A stretch of 64,000 bases of DNA from Stutzerimonas nosocomialis (GTDB lineage: Bacteria; Pseudomonadota; Gammaproteobacteria; Pseudomonadales; Pseudomonadaceae): the NCBI RefSeq assembly GCF_005876855.1, contig NZ_QLAE01000012.1, positions 1 through 64,000 on the forward strand, read 5' to 3'. The notes under the pieces are model-generated. The model was not told where the DNA came from and did not search any database. It was given only the letters and a program-made list of their open reading frames with translations. Positions within the stretch are counted from its first letter, which is position 1; every line of letters starts with the position of its first letter. Below, piece by piece: positions 35,538 through 46,265 of this stretch. The translations under genes and the position numbers were made by a program.

Positions 35538-37825
35538 GCGAAGCACGGCTGTGGGATTTTCCCGGCGGCATTCATCCGCCGGAATGCAAGACACTGTCCA
35601 ATCGCACCCCGATCCAGCCGATGCCGCTGCCGCGTGTCCTGTACGTACCCCTCGGCCAGTCCGTCGGCGAACCGGCCGAACCCTGCGTGGCGGTCGGTGA
35701 GCGGGTCCTCAAGGGCCAGAAGATCGGCCTGGCCAGCGGCGCGCTGGGCGTCGCCCTGCACGCGCCGAGCTCCGGCGTGGTGACCGCCATCGGTCCGCAG
35801 CCCTATCCGCATGTCTCCGGGCTGCCGGCACCGGCCATCGTGATCGAAACCGACGGGCAGGAACGGTGGACAGCGCTGGAGCCCTGCGATGATTTTCGCC
35901 GCGAGCCCGCCGACGCCCTGCTCGAGCGCATCCGCGAAGCAGGCATCAGCGGGCTGGGTGGCGCGGGCTTTCCGACCGCGGCCAAGCTCGCCGCAGCGCC
36001 GCGGCAGAAAGTCCGCACCCTGGTCATCAACGGCGCCGAATGCGAGCCCTACATCACCGCCGACGACCTGCTGATGCGGGAGAAACCGGTGGCACTGGTA
36101 CGGGGCATTGAAATCCTCGTCCATCTGCTCGACCCCGACGAGGTGCTGATCGGCATCGAGGACAACAAGCCCGAAGCCATCGCGGCGCTGCAAGCCGCCA
36201 TCGGCGAGCGGCCATTCACCGTGCGGGTCATCCCGACCCGCTATCCGTCGGGCGGTGAAAAGCAGCTGATCCAGATTCTCACCGGCCTCGAAGTGCCCTC
36301 CGGCGGCCTGCCGATGGACCTTGGCGTGCTCTGCCAGAACGTCGGCACCTGCGTGGCGATCCACGACGCCATCGTGCTGGGGCGACCGCTGATCTCGCGG
36401 ATCACCACCCTGACGGGCGAAGCGCTCGAGCGCCCCATGAACGTCGAGGCCCTGATCGGCACGCCGGTCGCCGAACTGCTGGCCTTCGCCGGCTTGCGCG
36501 ACAGCCGTCTGCAGCGCCTGCTGATGGGCGGGCCGCTGATGGGCTTCGCGCTGCCGTCTCGCGACGTGCCGCTGATCAAGACCACCAATTGCCTGCTCGC
36601 CGGCACCGCGGCCGAACTCCCGCCACCCGCCCCCGCGCTGCCCTGCATCCGTTGCGGCGATTGCGCAGAGGTCTGCCCGGCGAGCCTGCTGCCCCAGCAG
36701 CTGCACTTTTTCGCGCTGGGCGAAGACCACCCCCAACTCAGGGCGCACAACCTGTTCGACTGCATCGAATGTGGCGCCTGCGCCTACGTCTGCCCGTCGA
36801 ATCTGCCGCTGGTGCAGTCCTACCGGGCCGCGAAGGCGGACATCCGCGAGATCGAGCTGCGCCAGCACAAGGCCGAGCAATCGCGGATGCGTTTCGAGCA
36901 ACGCCAGGAACGCCTGCGCCGCGCCGATGAGCAGAAGGAGGCCGAGCGCCAGGCGCGTGCCGAGAAACGGCTGCGGACCCAGGCGGTCGACGCCGAAACC
37001 CGTTCGGTGCCTGTCCAGGACGACCCGTTGGCCCGGGTGCAGGCGCAGAAGGCCAGCACGCTGTCCGACACCCAGAAGAAGCTGAAGATCGAAGCCAGCA
37101 TGGCCCAGGTGGCGCTGAAGAAGGCGCAGAAGCAACTGGCAAGCCATGCCTCGCCCGAACTCGAGCGTCAGGTCGAGGAACTGCGCCACGCCGCCGACGC
37201 TGCCCAGGCAGCGCTGGAGCGCGCCCTGGCCGAACAGCCGCCACAGGAGCGACCCGCCCCCACGGACGGCCCGGCGCTGAACACACTCAAGATCGAGGCG
37301 GCCATGCTGCGCGCGCAGTTGCGCAAGCTGGAAACGCTCGACCCGCCCGACGCCGACCAGGAGCGCGAGCTTGAGCACTTGCGCGCTGCACTGCAGTCCG
37401 CAGAGCGGAAACTGGCCGAGCTTCAGCCCGGCGAAAGCGCCGCGACGCCCGCCGCTGGCGATCCGCTGAAGAAAGCCAAGATCGAACTGGCCATGCGCCG
37501 AGCCGCGCTGAAGAAAGCCGAAACGGCCGGTGCCGAGGAAACCCAGCTGCAGTCCCTGCGCGAGCAGCTCGCCGAAGCCGAACGGACGCTGCATGCCGCC
37601 GAGGAACAGTCGCAGCGCCCGGCCCCCGAGCTGATCCGCATCGACAAGCGCCCCATCGACGCGGATACCCGCGCCCTGAAAACCGAGCTGGCCTACGCGC
37701 GGGCGGACCTGCGAAAGCTTGAGCGTGATGACACCGCCGCTGCCGAGGCCCTTGACGCGGCCCGCACGCGCCTGGCCGAAGCGGAGCGTCGGCTGGCCGA
37801 GCGCCCGCCCCGATCGCAGCCGTGA
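35534..37825 (+). CDS. rnfC: Electron transport complex subunit RnfC with long repeat-bearing C-terminus
   Basis: 763 residues. The N-terminal half is the NADH/flavin-binding module ([14 protein letters not shown] and [14 protein letters not shown]) with two 4Fe-4S clusters [17 protein letters not shown] and [17 protein letters not shown] ending near residue 430. The rest is a charged, helical, probably coiled-coil extension. It contains four imperfect units starting near residues 517, 585, 648 and 715 ([64 protein letters not shown]). Such C-terminal extensions are known in gammaproteobacterial RnfC and vary in repeat number. Confidence 0.95.
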   Translation: MSEARLWDFPGGIHPPECKTLSNRTPIQPMPLPRVLYVPLGQSVGEPAEPCVAVGERVLKGQKIGLASGALGVALHAPSSGVVTAIGPQPYPHVSGLPAPAIVIETDGQERWTALEPCDDFRREPADALLERIREAGISGLGGAGFPTAAKLAAAPRQKVRTLVINGAECEPYITADDLLMREKPVALVRGIEILVHLLDPDEVLIGIEDNKPEAIAALQAAIGERPFTVRVIPTRYPSGGEKQLIQILTGLEVPSGGLPMDLGVLCQNVGTCVAIHDAIVLGRPLISRITTLTGEALERPMNVEALIGTPVAELLAFAGLRDSRLQRLLMGGPLMGFALPSRDVPLIKTTNCLLAGTAAELPPPAPALPCIRCGDCAEVCPASLLPQQLHFFALGEDHPQLRAHNLFDCIECGACAYVCPSNLPLVQSYRAAKADIREIELRQHKAEQSRMRFEQRQERLRRADEQKEAERQARAEKRLRTQAVDAETRSVPVQDDPLARVQAQKASTLSDTQKKLKIEASMAQVALKKAQKQLASHASPELERQVEELRHAADAAQAALERALAEQPPQERPAPTDGPALNTLKIEAAMLRAQLRKLETLDPPDADQERELEHLRAALQSAERKLAELQPGESAATPAAGDPLKKAKIELAMRRAALKKAETAGAEETQLQSLREQLAEAERTLHAAEEQSQRPAPELIRIDKRPIDADTRALKTELAYARADLRKLERDDTAAAEALDAARTRLAEAERRLAERPPRSQP

Positions 37826-37882
37826 ATACCTTCGTGAACGCGGCGCCCTGACCGCCCACTGACCATTCGAACCGGAGAGCCG

Positions 37883-38911
37883 ATGGCCCTGCCCCGCCCC
37901 ACCTCGCCCCATGCCAAGGGCGGCAACCGCACCCAGCAGGTCATGCTGACGGTGCTGGCCGCGACCTTGCCGGGGGTGCTCGTGCTGACCTGGCTGTACG
38001 GCGCCGGCACCCTGATCAACCTGCTCTGGGCCAGCGGCGCCGCGCTGGCCATCGAAGCCCTGATCCTGCGGATGCGCCAGCGCCCGGTGGGTTTCTTCCT
38101 GCGCGACGGCAGCGCCCTGGTCACCGCGGTGCTCCTGGCCCTTGCGTTGCCGCCCTACGCGCCCTGGTGGCTGACGCTGATCGCGGTGGCCAGCGGCATC
38201 GTGCTCGGCAAGCAGCTCTACGGCGGCCTGGGGCAGAATCCGTTCAACCCGGCGATGGTCGGCTACGTGGTGGTGCTGGTCTCGTTTCCCCTGCAGATGA
38301 CCACCTGGCCGGTCGCCCATGCGGTGTCCCTGGGCGCGGGCCTGCAGCAGATCCTTGGCCTGGTGGCGGCACCCGACGCCTGGACCCAGGCCACCGCGCT
38401 GGATGTCCTGAAGAACAACCAGAGCCTGACGGTCGACGAACTCTGGCAAGGGCCTGCGTTCGGCCATTTCGGCGGCATCGGCTCGGAAGTGGTGAACCTC
38501 GCGTTTCTCGCCGGCGGGCTGTTCCTGCTGCACAGGCGCCTCTTCAGCTGGCACGCGCCGGTGGGCATGCTCGCCGCCCTGTTCGTCATGAGCCTGGTGT
38601 TCTGGAACGGTTCGGGCTCCGATTCGAATGGCTCGCCGCTGTTTCACCTGCTCAGTGGCGCAACCATGCTCGGCGCCTTTTTCATCGTCACCGACCCGGT
38701 CAGCGGAGCCACCAGCAACCGTGGCCGGCTCGTCTTCGGCATCGGCGTCGGCGTGCTGGTCTATGTGATTCGCGCCTGGGGCGGCTATCCCGACGGCGTC
38801 GCCTTCGCGGTGCTGCTGATGAACCTCGCCGCGCCCACCATCGACTACTACACCCGTCCCCGCACCTATGGCCATGCCAAGCCGGTGCGCGGCCTGAAGA
38901 CGGAGGACTAG
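37883..38911 (+). CDS. rnfD: Electron transport complex subunit RnfD
   Basis: 342 residues, about eight membrane helices. Carries the covalently bound flavin of the NqrB/RnfD family at the threonine of the SGAT motif in [16 protein letters not shown] 37883 follows rnfC by 57 bp with a GGAGAG site. The C-terminus faces the periplasm with the conserved [20 protein letters not shown]. Confidence 0.96.
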   Translation: MALPRPTSPHAKGGNRTQQVMLTVLAATLPGVLVLTWLYGAGTLINLLWASGAALAIEALILRMRQRPVGFFLRDGSALVTAVLLALALPPYAPWWLTLIAVASGIVLGKQLYGGLGQNPFNPAMVGYVVVLVSFPLQMTTWPVAHAVSLGAGLQQILGLVAAPDAWTQATALDVLKNNQSLTVDELWQGPAFGHFGGIGSEVVNLAFLAGGLFLLHRRLFSWHAPVGMLAALFVMSLVFWNGSGSDSNGSPLFHLLSGATMLGAFFIVTDPVSGATSNRGRLVFGIGVGVLVYVIRAWGGYPDGVAFAVLLMNLAAPTIDYYTRPRTYGHAKPVRGLKTED

Positions 38912-38913
38912 CC

Positions 38914-39681
38914 ATGGCGCTGCCGGAAATCAGCCGCTCGATGCTGCGCAATGCTGGGGTCCTGGCGCTCTTCGCGGTCGTCACGGTAGGCGGCGTCAGC
39001 CTGCTGCGCCAGGCGACCGCCGAACGCATCCACCAGGCCGAGCGCGCCGCGCAGTTTCGCGTCCTGGAAGAGATCCTGCCCGCGGACAGCCACGACAACC
39101 TGCTGCTCGACAGCACCCGCGACGTGCAACATCCCCTACTGGGCTACGACACCCCGCTGCCGGCCTATATCGCCATGCGCCAGGGCGTTCCGAGCGCGGT
39201 GATCCTGCAGGTCCTCGCGCCGGACGGCTACAGCGGGGCCATCCACCTGCTGGTCGGCATCGAGGCCGACGGCCGGCTCGCCGGCGTACGCGTGGTCAGC
39301 CACCGCGAGACGCCCGGCCTCGGCGATCGCATCGAAACCGGCAAGAGCGACTGGATTCTGGGATTCACCGGCAAGTCGCTGCAGGACCCCGAGCCGTCAC
39401 GCTGGGGGGTCAAGCGCGACCGCGGCGCCTTCGACCAGTTCGTCGGCGCCACCATCACGCCCCGGGCGGTGGTCAAGGCGGTGCATGGCGCGCTGCAGTA
39501 TTTCGATGCCAACCGCGAGGCCCTGTTCGCCACCGACGCCCTGCAGCCAGCCCCGGAAGGCGCGCTGGAGCGGCCCGAAGCAGCCAGGGACCCCGCGACC
39601 CACGCCAGGGCCGGCAGCGATGCGGCGCGCGATCAGGTGCCGGCCGGCGAATCCCACCCGCAGGACGGAGCGTCCCGATGA
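38914..39681 (+). CDS. rnfG: Electron transport complex subunit RnfG
   Basis: 255 residues. One N-terminal membrane helix ([20 protein letters not shown]), then a periplasmic FMN-binding domain with the attachment threonine in [19 protein letters not shown]. The proline/alanine-rich tail ([20 protein letters not shown]) is longer than in many RnfG. It starts 2 bases after rnfD and overlaps rnfE by four. Confidence 0.95.
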   Translation: MALPEISRSMLRNAGVLALFAVVTVGGVSLLRQATAERIHQAERAAQFRVLEEILPADSHDNLLLDSTRDVQHPLLGYDTPLPAYIAMRQGVPSAVILQVLAPDGYSGAIHLLVGIEADGRLAGVRVVSHRETPGLGDRIETGKSDWILGFTGKSLQDPEPSRWGVKRDRGAFDQFVGATITPRAVVKAVHGALQYFDANREALFATDALQPAPEGALERPEAARDPATHARAGSDAARDQVPAGESHPQDGASR

Positions 39682-40391
39682 GCACCCCGAACCTTCGCGA
39701 ACTGAGCCTCAACGGCCTGTGGCGCAACAACCCGGCGCTGGTGCAGCTGCTGGGCCTCTGCCCCCTGCTGGGCGTCAGCAACTCGGCCGTCAACGCGCTG
39801 GGCCTGGGCCTTGCGACCCTGCTGGTGCTGACCTGCTCGAACGTTGCCGTCTCGCTGGTACGCGGCGTGGTGAACACCGCCGTGCGCCTGCCGGCGTTCG
39901 TGATGATCATCGCGGCGCTGACCACCTGCATCGAATTGCTGATGCAGGCCTTCACCTACGAGCTGTACCAGATCCTCGGCATCTTCATCCCGCTGATCAC
40001 CACCAACTGCGTGATCCTCGGTCGAGCCGACGGCTTCGCCTCGCGCCACAACCCCCTCGTCGCGGCCTACGACGGCGTGATGATGGGCCTGGGCTTCTGC
40101 GCGGTGCTGGTGGTGCTCGGCAGCCTGCGGGAGCTGATCGGCACCGGCGCGGTGCTGGCCAACATGCACCTGCTGTTCGGCCCCGTGGCCACGGGCTGGA
40201 AGCTCACCCTGGTGGAGAATCACGAAGGCTTTCTGCTGGCGATCCTGCCGCCGGGCGCATTCATCGTCCTCGGCCTGCTGATCGCACTGAAGAACCGCAT
40301 CGACCATCACCTGGCCGAGCGCGCCCGACCCGCCGCGCAACAGAGCCCGTCGGCCAGCCGCCGCGTCCGCGTCACCGGCGTGATCGAGTGA
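39678..40391 (+). CDS. rnfE: Electron transport complex subunit RnfE
   Basis: 237 residues, six membrane helices. Paralogue of RnfA, with [20 protein letters not shown] and [20 protein letters not shown]. These hold the cysteines thought to ligate the membrane Fe-S centre shared with RnfA. Last subunit of the Rnf operon; nth follows after 73 bp. Confidence 0.97.
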   Translation: MSTPNLRELSLNGLWRNNPALVQLLGLCPLLGVSNSAVNALGLGLATLLVLTCSNVAVSLVRGVVNTAVRLPAFVMIIAALTTCIELLMQAFTYELYQILGIFIPLITTNCVILGRADGFASRHNPLVAAYDGVMMGLGFCAVLVVLGSLRELIGTGAVLANMHLLFGPVATGWKLTLVENHEGFLLAILPPGAFIVLGLLIALKNRIDHHLAERARPAAQQSPSASRRVRVTGVIE

Positions 40392-40464
40392 GGCAGATGC
40401 ACGCACGTCGAACACCCCAACGGACTGCTTGCGGCCTGCCGCTTGAAGCTTGGAGCTGAAGTCA

Positions 40465-41103
40465 ATGAACGCCGCCAAACGCCTGGAAATCTTCCGCCGC
40501 TTCCACCGGGAAAACCCCGAACCCAAGACCGAGCTGGCCTACAGCACGCCGTTCGAACTGCTGATCGCCGTGATCCTCTCCGCCCAGGCCACCGACGTCG
40601 GGGTCAACAAGGCGACCGCCCGGCTCTATCCCGTGGCCAACACACCCGAGGCGATCTATGCGCTCGGCTACGACGGCCTGTGCGAGTACATCAAGACCAT
40701 CGGTCTGTACCCGAGCAAGGCGAAGAACGTGCTGGAAACCTGCCGGATCCTGATCGAGAAGCACGGCAGCCAGGTACCCGACAACCGCGAGGACCTCGAA
40801 GCCCTGCCCGGCGTCGGTCGCAAGACGGCGAACGTGGTGCTCAATACCGCCTTTCGCCAGTTCACCATGGCGGTCGATACCCACATCTTCCGCGTCGCCA
40901 ACCGCACCAACATCGCCCCGGGGAAGAACGTGCTCGAGGTGGAGCGCAAGCTGATCAAGTTCGTCCCCAAGGACTATCTGCTCGACGCCCACCACTGGTT
41001 GATCCTGCATGGCCGCTACGTCTGCAAGGCACGCCGGCCGCAGTGTGGCAGCTGCCTGATCGAGGACCTGTGCGAGTACAAGCACAAGACGTCGGACGAT
41101 TGA
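40465..41103 (+). CDS. nth: Endonuclease III
   Basis: 212 residues. DNA glycosylase/AP lyase for oxidised pyrimidines. The helix-hairpin-helix is LPGVGRKTANVVLNTAF with the catalytic lysine; the aspartate is in VDTHIFRVANR. The 4Fe-4S loop is Cys-x6-Cys-x2-Cys-x5-Cys in CKARRPQCGSCLIEDLC. nth commonly ends the rnf operon in gammaproteobacteria. ATG 40465 gives MNAAKRLEIFRRF. Confidence 0.97.
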   Translation: MNAAKRLEIFRRFHRENPEPKTELAYSTPFELLIAVILSAQATDVGVNKATARLYPVANTPEAIYALGYDGLCEYIKTIGLYPSKAKNVLETCRILIEKHGSQVPDNREDLEALPGVGRKTANVVLNTAFRQFTMAVDTHIFRVANRTNIAPGKNVLEVERKLIKFVPKDYLLDAHHWLILHGRYVCKARRPQCGSCLIEDLCEYKHKTSDD

Positions 41104-41145
41104 GCGAGTCGGGACTTTTCAGCACCCGCGATTGAAAAAATCTTT

Positions 41146-41174
41146 TTTACCGCCTTCGGGAATGCCGCTATAAG
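41146..41174 (+). promoter_or_regulatory. Candidate sigma-70 promoter of the small PA3496-like gene
   Basis: TTTACC (41146-41151), 17 bases, TATAAG (41169-41174), 41 bases before the GTG start. This suggests the small gene can be transcribed apart from the rnf-nth operon. Confidence 0.45.
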
Positions 41175-41215
41175 GTGCGCCAACAGCGCCCCCGCAGTAG
41201 TGGAGTGAGAACACC

Positions 41216-41395
41216 GTGGCCGATAAAGAAGAAATCGAGATCGAAGACGATTTCGTCGCCGAAGACGAAGACGACGTCGCCGAAGCCCCTGTCGAAGTGG
41301 CGAAGACCAACCTGACCAAGCGTCGGATCATCGACAACCTGCTCGAAGAGCGTCGCCTGCAAAAGCAGCTGAACGACTTCGACTTCGACATCTGA
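41216..41395 (+). CDS. Small acidic protein, PA3496 family
   Basis: 59 residues from a GTG start with GGAG 8 bases upstream. Highly acidic N-terminus (ADKEEIEIEDDFVAEDEDD) followed by a basic helical end (KRRIIDNLLEERRLQKQLND). In P. aeruginosa a protein of this type follows nth (PA3496) and has been described as a putative envelope integrity protein; its molecular role is not clear. It is followed by a hairpin. Confidence 0.75.
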   Translation: MADKEEIEIEDDFVAEDEDDVAEAPVEVAKTNLTKRRIIDNLLEERRLQKQLNDFDFDI

Positions 41396-41401
41396 ACGAA
41401 A

Positions 41402-41424
41402 GAAAGCCCCACGAGGGGGCTTTC
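41402..41424 (+). terminator. Stem-loop after the PA3496-like gene
   Basis: GAAAGCCCC and GGGGCTTTC arms around a short loop, just after the stop at 41395. Only a weak pyrimidine run follows. It sits between convergent genes and may serve both strands. Confidence 0.7.
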
Positions 41425-41440
41425 CTGTCTCGCGGCCGTA

Positions 41441-41833
41441 TCAGTCCGCCCGCTTGGGCGACAGCAGCTCGATCTTGTACCCGTCCGGATCCTCGACGAA
41501 CGCCAGGATACTGGTGCCGTGCATCATCGGCCCCGGCTCCCGGGTGATCTTGCCGCCCCGCGAGCGGATATCCTCGCAGGCCTTGTAGACGTCCTCCACC
41601 TCGAGCGCGATGTGGCCGTAACCGGTGCCCAGCTCGTAGCTTTCCACGCCCCAGTTATGGGTCAGCTCGATCACGCTGTTGTGCGCCTCGTCGCCGTAGC
41701 CGACGAAGGCGAGCGTGAACTTGCCCTCCGGATAGTCCTTGCGCCGCAGCAGGGTCATGCCGAGCACTTCGGTGTAGAACGCGATGGAGCGCTCCATGTC
41801 GCCGACGCGGAACATCGTATGCAGCAATCTCAT
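41441..41833 (-). CDS. gloA: Lactoylglutathione lyase (glyoxalase I)
   Basis: 130 residues from ATG 41833 (GGAGAAGACCT upstream). Converts the methylglyoxal-glutathione adduct to S-lactoylglutathione. The vicinal-oxygen-chelate motifs are [20 protein letters not shown], then [20 protein letters not shown] and [14 protein letters not shown] with the metal-binding His and Glu. The length is normal for the nickel-type bacterial enzyme. Confidence 0.96.
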   Translation of the reverse strand: MRLLHTMFRVGDMERSIAFYTEVLGMTLLRRKDYPEGKFTLAFVGYGDEAHNSVIELTHNWGVESYELGTGYGHIALEVEDVYKACEDIRSRGGKITREPGPMMHGTSILAFVEDPDGYKIELLSPKRAD

Positions 41834-41860
41834 AGGTCTTCTCCTCACGGCTGAAAAACG

Positions 41861-41884
41861 AACCCCGGCTCTTCGACCGGGGTT
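41861..41884 (-). terminator. Intrinsic terminator after argG
   Basis: Eight-base stem AACCCCGG / CCGGGGTT with an 8-base loop; runs of T or A flank it on both strands. It lies between the argG stop (41978) and the gloA start, so it most likely ends argG transcription. Confidence 0.75.
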
Positions 41885-41977
41885 TTGTGCGTTCCTCTGC
41901 CTTCGCGCAGAGGATCGGGGCAAGGCACCGCTCGCCTGGCTCTCTTCGCCGCGGCCCGGGCCTCGCCCTTCAGGGCA

Positions 41978-43195
<1,218 letters not shown>

Positions 43196-43273
43196 CGCCA
43201 TCCACTCCCGGGGTTGTGCGGAAAAGCGCGATTCTACTGGTCGCGACGGCGCTTTTACAGGGGGCGGAGGGAA

Positions 43274-44206
43274 TCAGGAAAGTGGCGCCCCGGCCGGTGG
43301 GACGGCGGCCGCGGTCTCGGGGACAGGCGCGTGCCGCAGCAATTGCAGCGTCACCCGGCGATTCTTGCCGCGGTTGGCCGCGTTGTTGTTCGGCACCAGC
43401 GGATAGCGCTCGCCGTGAAAGCGCAGGGTCACCTGGTCCTCGCCGATGCCGTTGGCCAGCAGGTACTCCCTGACCGCCAACGCGCGCCGGCGCGACAGGT
43501 CGCGGTTGGCCAGTCGATTGCCGCTGTTGTCGGAGTGGCCGTCGAGCTGGATGTGCTTGATGCCGGGGTCGGCCTTGATGAACTGGAGGATGATGTCCAG
43601 CTTCGCGCGACCGACATCGTCGAGCTCGACCGCATTGTTGGTGAAGGCGATGTTGCTCTGCTTGATCTGGTCGAAATTCACCGGCAGCAGTTTCGCGGTA
43701 CAGGCCTGATAATCCTCGTAGGCCTTGGCGAACCGCGCCGGCAGCAGACGCACTTCCAGGGCATCGCCACCGTGCAGGGTGCGATGGCGCACCACCGGGC
43801 TGCGCCCCTCGAGCAGGCCCGTCAGCAAGCGACCTGCCTGCAACTGGGTACTGTTGAAGGGGATCTCCCCCGGCCCTACCGACACCACGCCCAGATTGAT
43901 GTCGCCGCGCGCCGGCTGCCAGGGCGCGGCCGCCGCGAGCAGTGTCGCCGAGCCGTTGGCCAGCCAGCGGTCGTTGGCCTTGAGGCGGAAAATCGCCTGC
44001 TCGCCGGCGCGCCGCACGAACTCGCCGGCACCGAAGCCGGCGATCGGCTGAGCCAGGCGGCATTCGAACTGATCGCCTTCGACCTGCCACTCCACCTTTT
44101 CCAGACGCGTCTGGAAAGTGATGGCATGGACCGGCTGGACGGCCAGCAGGCTGAAGAGGACAAGAGAACGCAGGCGCACAGCGGGCTCCGCAGAGGATGT
44201 ATTCAT
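43274..44206 (-). CDS. motY: Sodium-type flagellar protein MotY
   Basis: 310 residues. The signal peptide ends near VQPVHAITF. A MotY N-terminal domain (TFQTRLEKVEWQVEGDQFEC) is followed by an OmpA-type peptidoglycan-binding domain with LDGHSDNSGNRLANRDLSRR and ALAVREYLLANGI. It forms the T-ring that supports the stator of polar flagella in Vibrio and Pseudomonas. Its position between argG and pyrC is the same in P. aeruginosa. Confidence 0.93.
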   Translation of the reverse strand: MNTSSAEPAVRLRSLVLFSLLAVQPVHAITFQTRLEKVEWQVEGDQFECRLAQPIAGFGAGEFVRRAGEQAIFRLKANDRWLANGSATLLAAAAPWQPARGDINLGVVSVGPGEIPFNSTQLQAGRLLTGLLEGRSPVVRHRTLHGGDALEVRLLPARFAKAYEDYQACTAKLLPVNFDQIKQSNIAFTNNAVELDDVGRAKLDIILQFIKADPGIKHIQLDGHSDNSGNRLANRDLSRRRALAVREYLLANGIGEDQVTLRFHGERYPLVPNNNAANRGKNRRVTLQLLRHAPVPETAAAVPPAGAPLS

Positions 44207-44396
44207 CTGGAGGTATCGGTGAGGGGCGATAAAACTTGAGCGCCGGCCCGGACTTGCGCGTCCCTTGCGGCCTGCACCGCCGCTCCCGCGTGCCGCCGGA
44301 GCGCGACATGGCCCCCGTATCGCCGGTTAACGCGGCGTGCCGCCGCATGGCTTTTCCGGTAGCATTCCCGCACGTTCGACCCGCCTGGAAGTCTGC

Positions 44397-45440
44397 ATGT
44401 CCGATCGACTCACCCTGCTGCGCCCCGATGACTGGCACATCCACCTGCGCGACGGCGAAGCGCTGTCCCATACCGTCGCCGACGCCTCCCGCCAGTTCGC
44501 CCGGGCGATCATCATGCCCAACCTGGTTCCCCCGGTACGCAACGCCGACGAGGCGGACGCCTATCGCCAGCGCATCCTCGCCGCCCGGCCCGCCGGAAGC
44601 CGCTTCGACCCGCTGATGGTGCTCTACCTCACCGACGCCACGCGTCCGGAAGACGTCCGCCAGGCCAAGGCATCGGGTTTCGTCCACGCCGCCAAGCTCT
44701 ATCCGGCCGGGGCCACGACCAACTCCGCCTCGGGCGTGACCCGCATCGACAACATCTTCGCGGTGCTCGAGGTGATGGCCGAAGTCGGCCTGCCGCTGCT
44801 GGTACACGGCGAGGTTACCCGCCCGGAGATCGACGTCTTCGATCGGGAGAAACATTTCATCGACGAGCACCTGACCCGTGTCGTCGAGCGTTTCCCGACG
44901 CTCAAGGTGGTGTTCGAACACATCACCACCCGCGATGCGGTGCAGTTCGTCGAGGCCGCTCCGGCCACCGTGGGCGCCACCATCACCGCGCACCACCTGC
45001 TCTACAACCGCAACCACATGCTGGTGGGCGGGATCCGGCCGCACTTCTACTGCCTGCCGATCCTCAAGCGAAACACCCACCAGGAAGCACTGCTCGACGC
45101 CGCCACCAGCGGCAACGCCAAATTCTTCCTCGGCACGGACTCGGCGCCCCACGCCCAGCACGCCAAGGAATCGGCCTGCGGTTGTGCAGGCTGCTACACC
45201 GCCTTCGCCGCCATCGAGCTGTATGCCGAGGCGTTCGAACAACGCGGCGCGCTCGACCGGCTGGAGCCCTTCGCCAGCCACTTCGGCGCCGATTTCTACG
45301 GACTGCCGCGCAACACCGAGCAGATCACGCTGGTGCGCGAAAGCTGGACGGTACCGGCCCAGCTGCCGTTCGGCGATCGACAACTGGTGCCCTTGCGGGC
45401 AGGCGAATCCCTGCAATGGCGACTGGAGACCGGCGCATGA
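44397..45440 (+). CDS. pyrC: Dihydroorotase
   Basis: 347 residues from ATG 44397. Cyclises carbamoyl-aspartate to dihydroorotate in pyrimidine synthesis. Zinc ligands lie in [10 protein letters not shown]; the carbamylated lysine is in [17 protein letters not shown]; further ligands are in HGEV, FEHITT and GTDSAPHA. This is the E. coli-type class II enzyme. It overlaps rnt by ATGA. Confidence 0.97.
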   Translation: MSDRLTLLRPDDWHIHLRDGEALSHTVADASRQFARAIIMPNLVPPVRNADEADAYRQRILAARPAGSRFDPLMVLYLTDATRPEDVRQAKASGFVHAAKLYPAGATTNSASGVTRIDNIFAVLEVMAEVGLPLLVHGEVTRPEIDVFDREKHFIDEHLTRVVERFPTLKVVFEHITTRDAVQFVEAAPATVGATITAHHLLYNRNHMLVGGIRPHFYCLPILKRNTHQEALLDAATSGNAKFFLGTDSAPHAQHAKESACGCAGCYTAFAAIELYAEAFEQRGALDRLEPFASHFGADFYGLPRNTEQITLVRESWTVPAQLPFGDRQLVPLRAGESLQWRLETGA

Positions 45441-46111
45441 GCGAAGATCAGTTCGAGGACGAGCTGGACGGCAATCTTTCCAACGACACGCGCCACCCGA
45501 TGGCACGGCGCTTCCGGGGCTATCTGCCGGTCGTCGTCGACGTCGAGTGCGGCGGGTTCAACTGCACCACCGATGCCTTGCTGGAAATCGCCGCCGTCAC
45601 CATCGGCATGGACGAGCAGGGCCTGCTGTTTCCCGAGCACACCCACTTCTTTCGTGTCGAGCCGTTCGCCGGCGCCAACATCGAAGCCGCTGCGCTGGAA
45701 TTCACCGGCATCAAGCTCGACCATCCGCTGCGCATGGCGGTTGCCGAGTCCCACGCGCTGGGCGAGATCTTCCGCAGCGTGCGCAAGTCGCTCAAGGCCA
45801 ACGGCTGCAAGCGCGCCATCCTGGTCGGCCACAACAGCAGCTTCGACCTGGGCTTCCTGAACGCCGCGATTGCCCGCTGCGACATCAAGCGCAACCCCTT
45901 CCACCCCTTCTCCAGCTTCGATACCGCCACCCTGGCAGGCCTCGCCTACGGGCAGACGGTACTCGCCAAGGCCTGCCAGGCGGCCGGCATCGACTTCGAT
46001 GGCCGCGAGGCGCACTCGGCCCGCTACGACACCGAAAAGACCGCCGAGCTGTTCTGCGGCATCGTCAACCGGTGGAAGGAGATGGGCGGCTGGGAAGACT
46101 ACGAAAGCTGA
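45437..46111 (+). CDS. rnt: Ribonuclease T
   Basis: 224 residues. DEDDh 3'-5' exonuclease that trims the CCA end of tRNA and other stable RNAs. Exo I is [11 protein letters not shown], Exo II is [14 protein letters not shown] and Exo III is [17 protein letters not shown]. It is coupled to pyrC by a four-base overlap, as in P. aeruginosa. Confidence 0.97.
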   Translation: MSEDQFEDELDGNLSNDTRHPMARRFRGYLPVVVDVECGGFNCTTDALLEIAAVTIGMDEQGLLFPEHTHFFRVEPFAGANIEAAALEFTGIKLDHPLRMAVAESHALGEIFRSVRKSLKANGCKRAILVGHNSSFDLGFLNAAIARCDIKRNPFHPFSSFDTATLAGLAYGQTVLAKACQAAGIDFDGREAHSARYDTEKTAELFCGIVNRWKEMGGWEDYES

Positions 46112-46265
46112 GGCCTTCGAACGCCCTGTAGAAGCCGGACGGGGAAGCTGCGTACCCTCATCAGGCCCGGCGGGCCACCTTCTTCCGGAGGGAGAAAGTG
46201 GCCCGATGCCGTCTGCCCCGCGGACGCAGTCCTGACCGCGAACGGGACGGCACCCAAGCCCCGCC

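Noticed and set aside
35282-38875. Minus-strand open frame of 1197 codons opposite rnfC and rnfD
   Set aside because: Shadow of the rnf genes, which show clear motifs and overlapping starts and stops.
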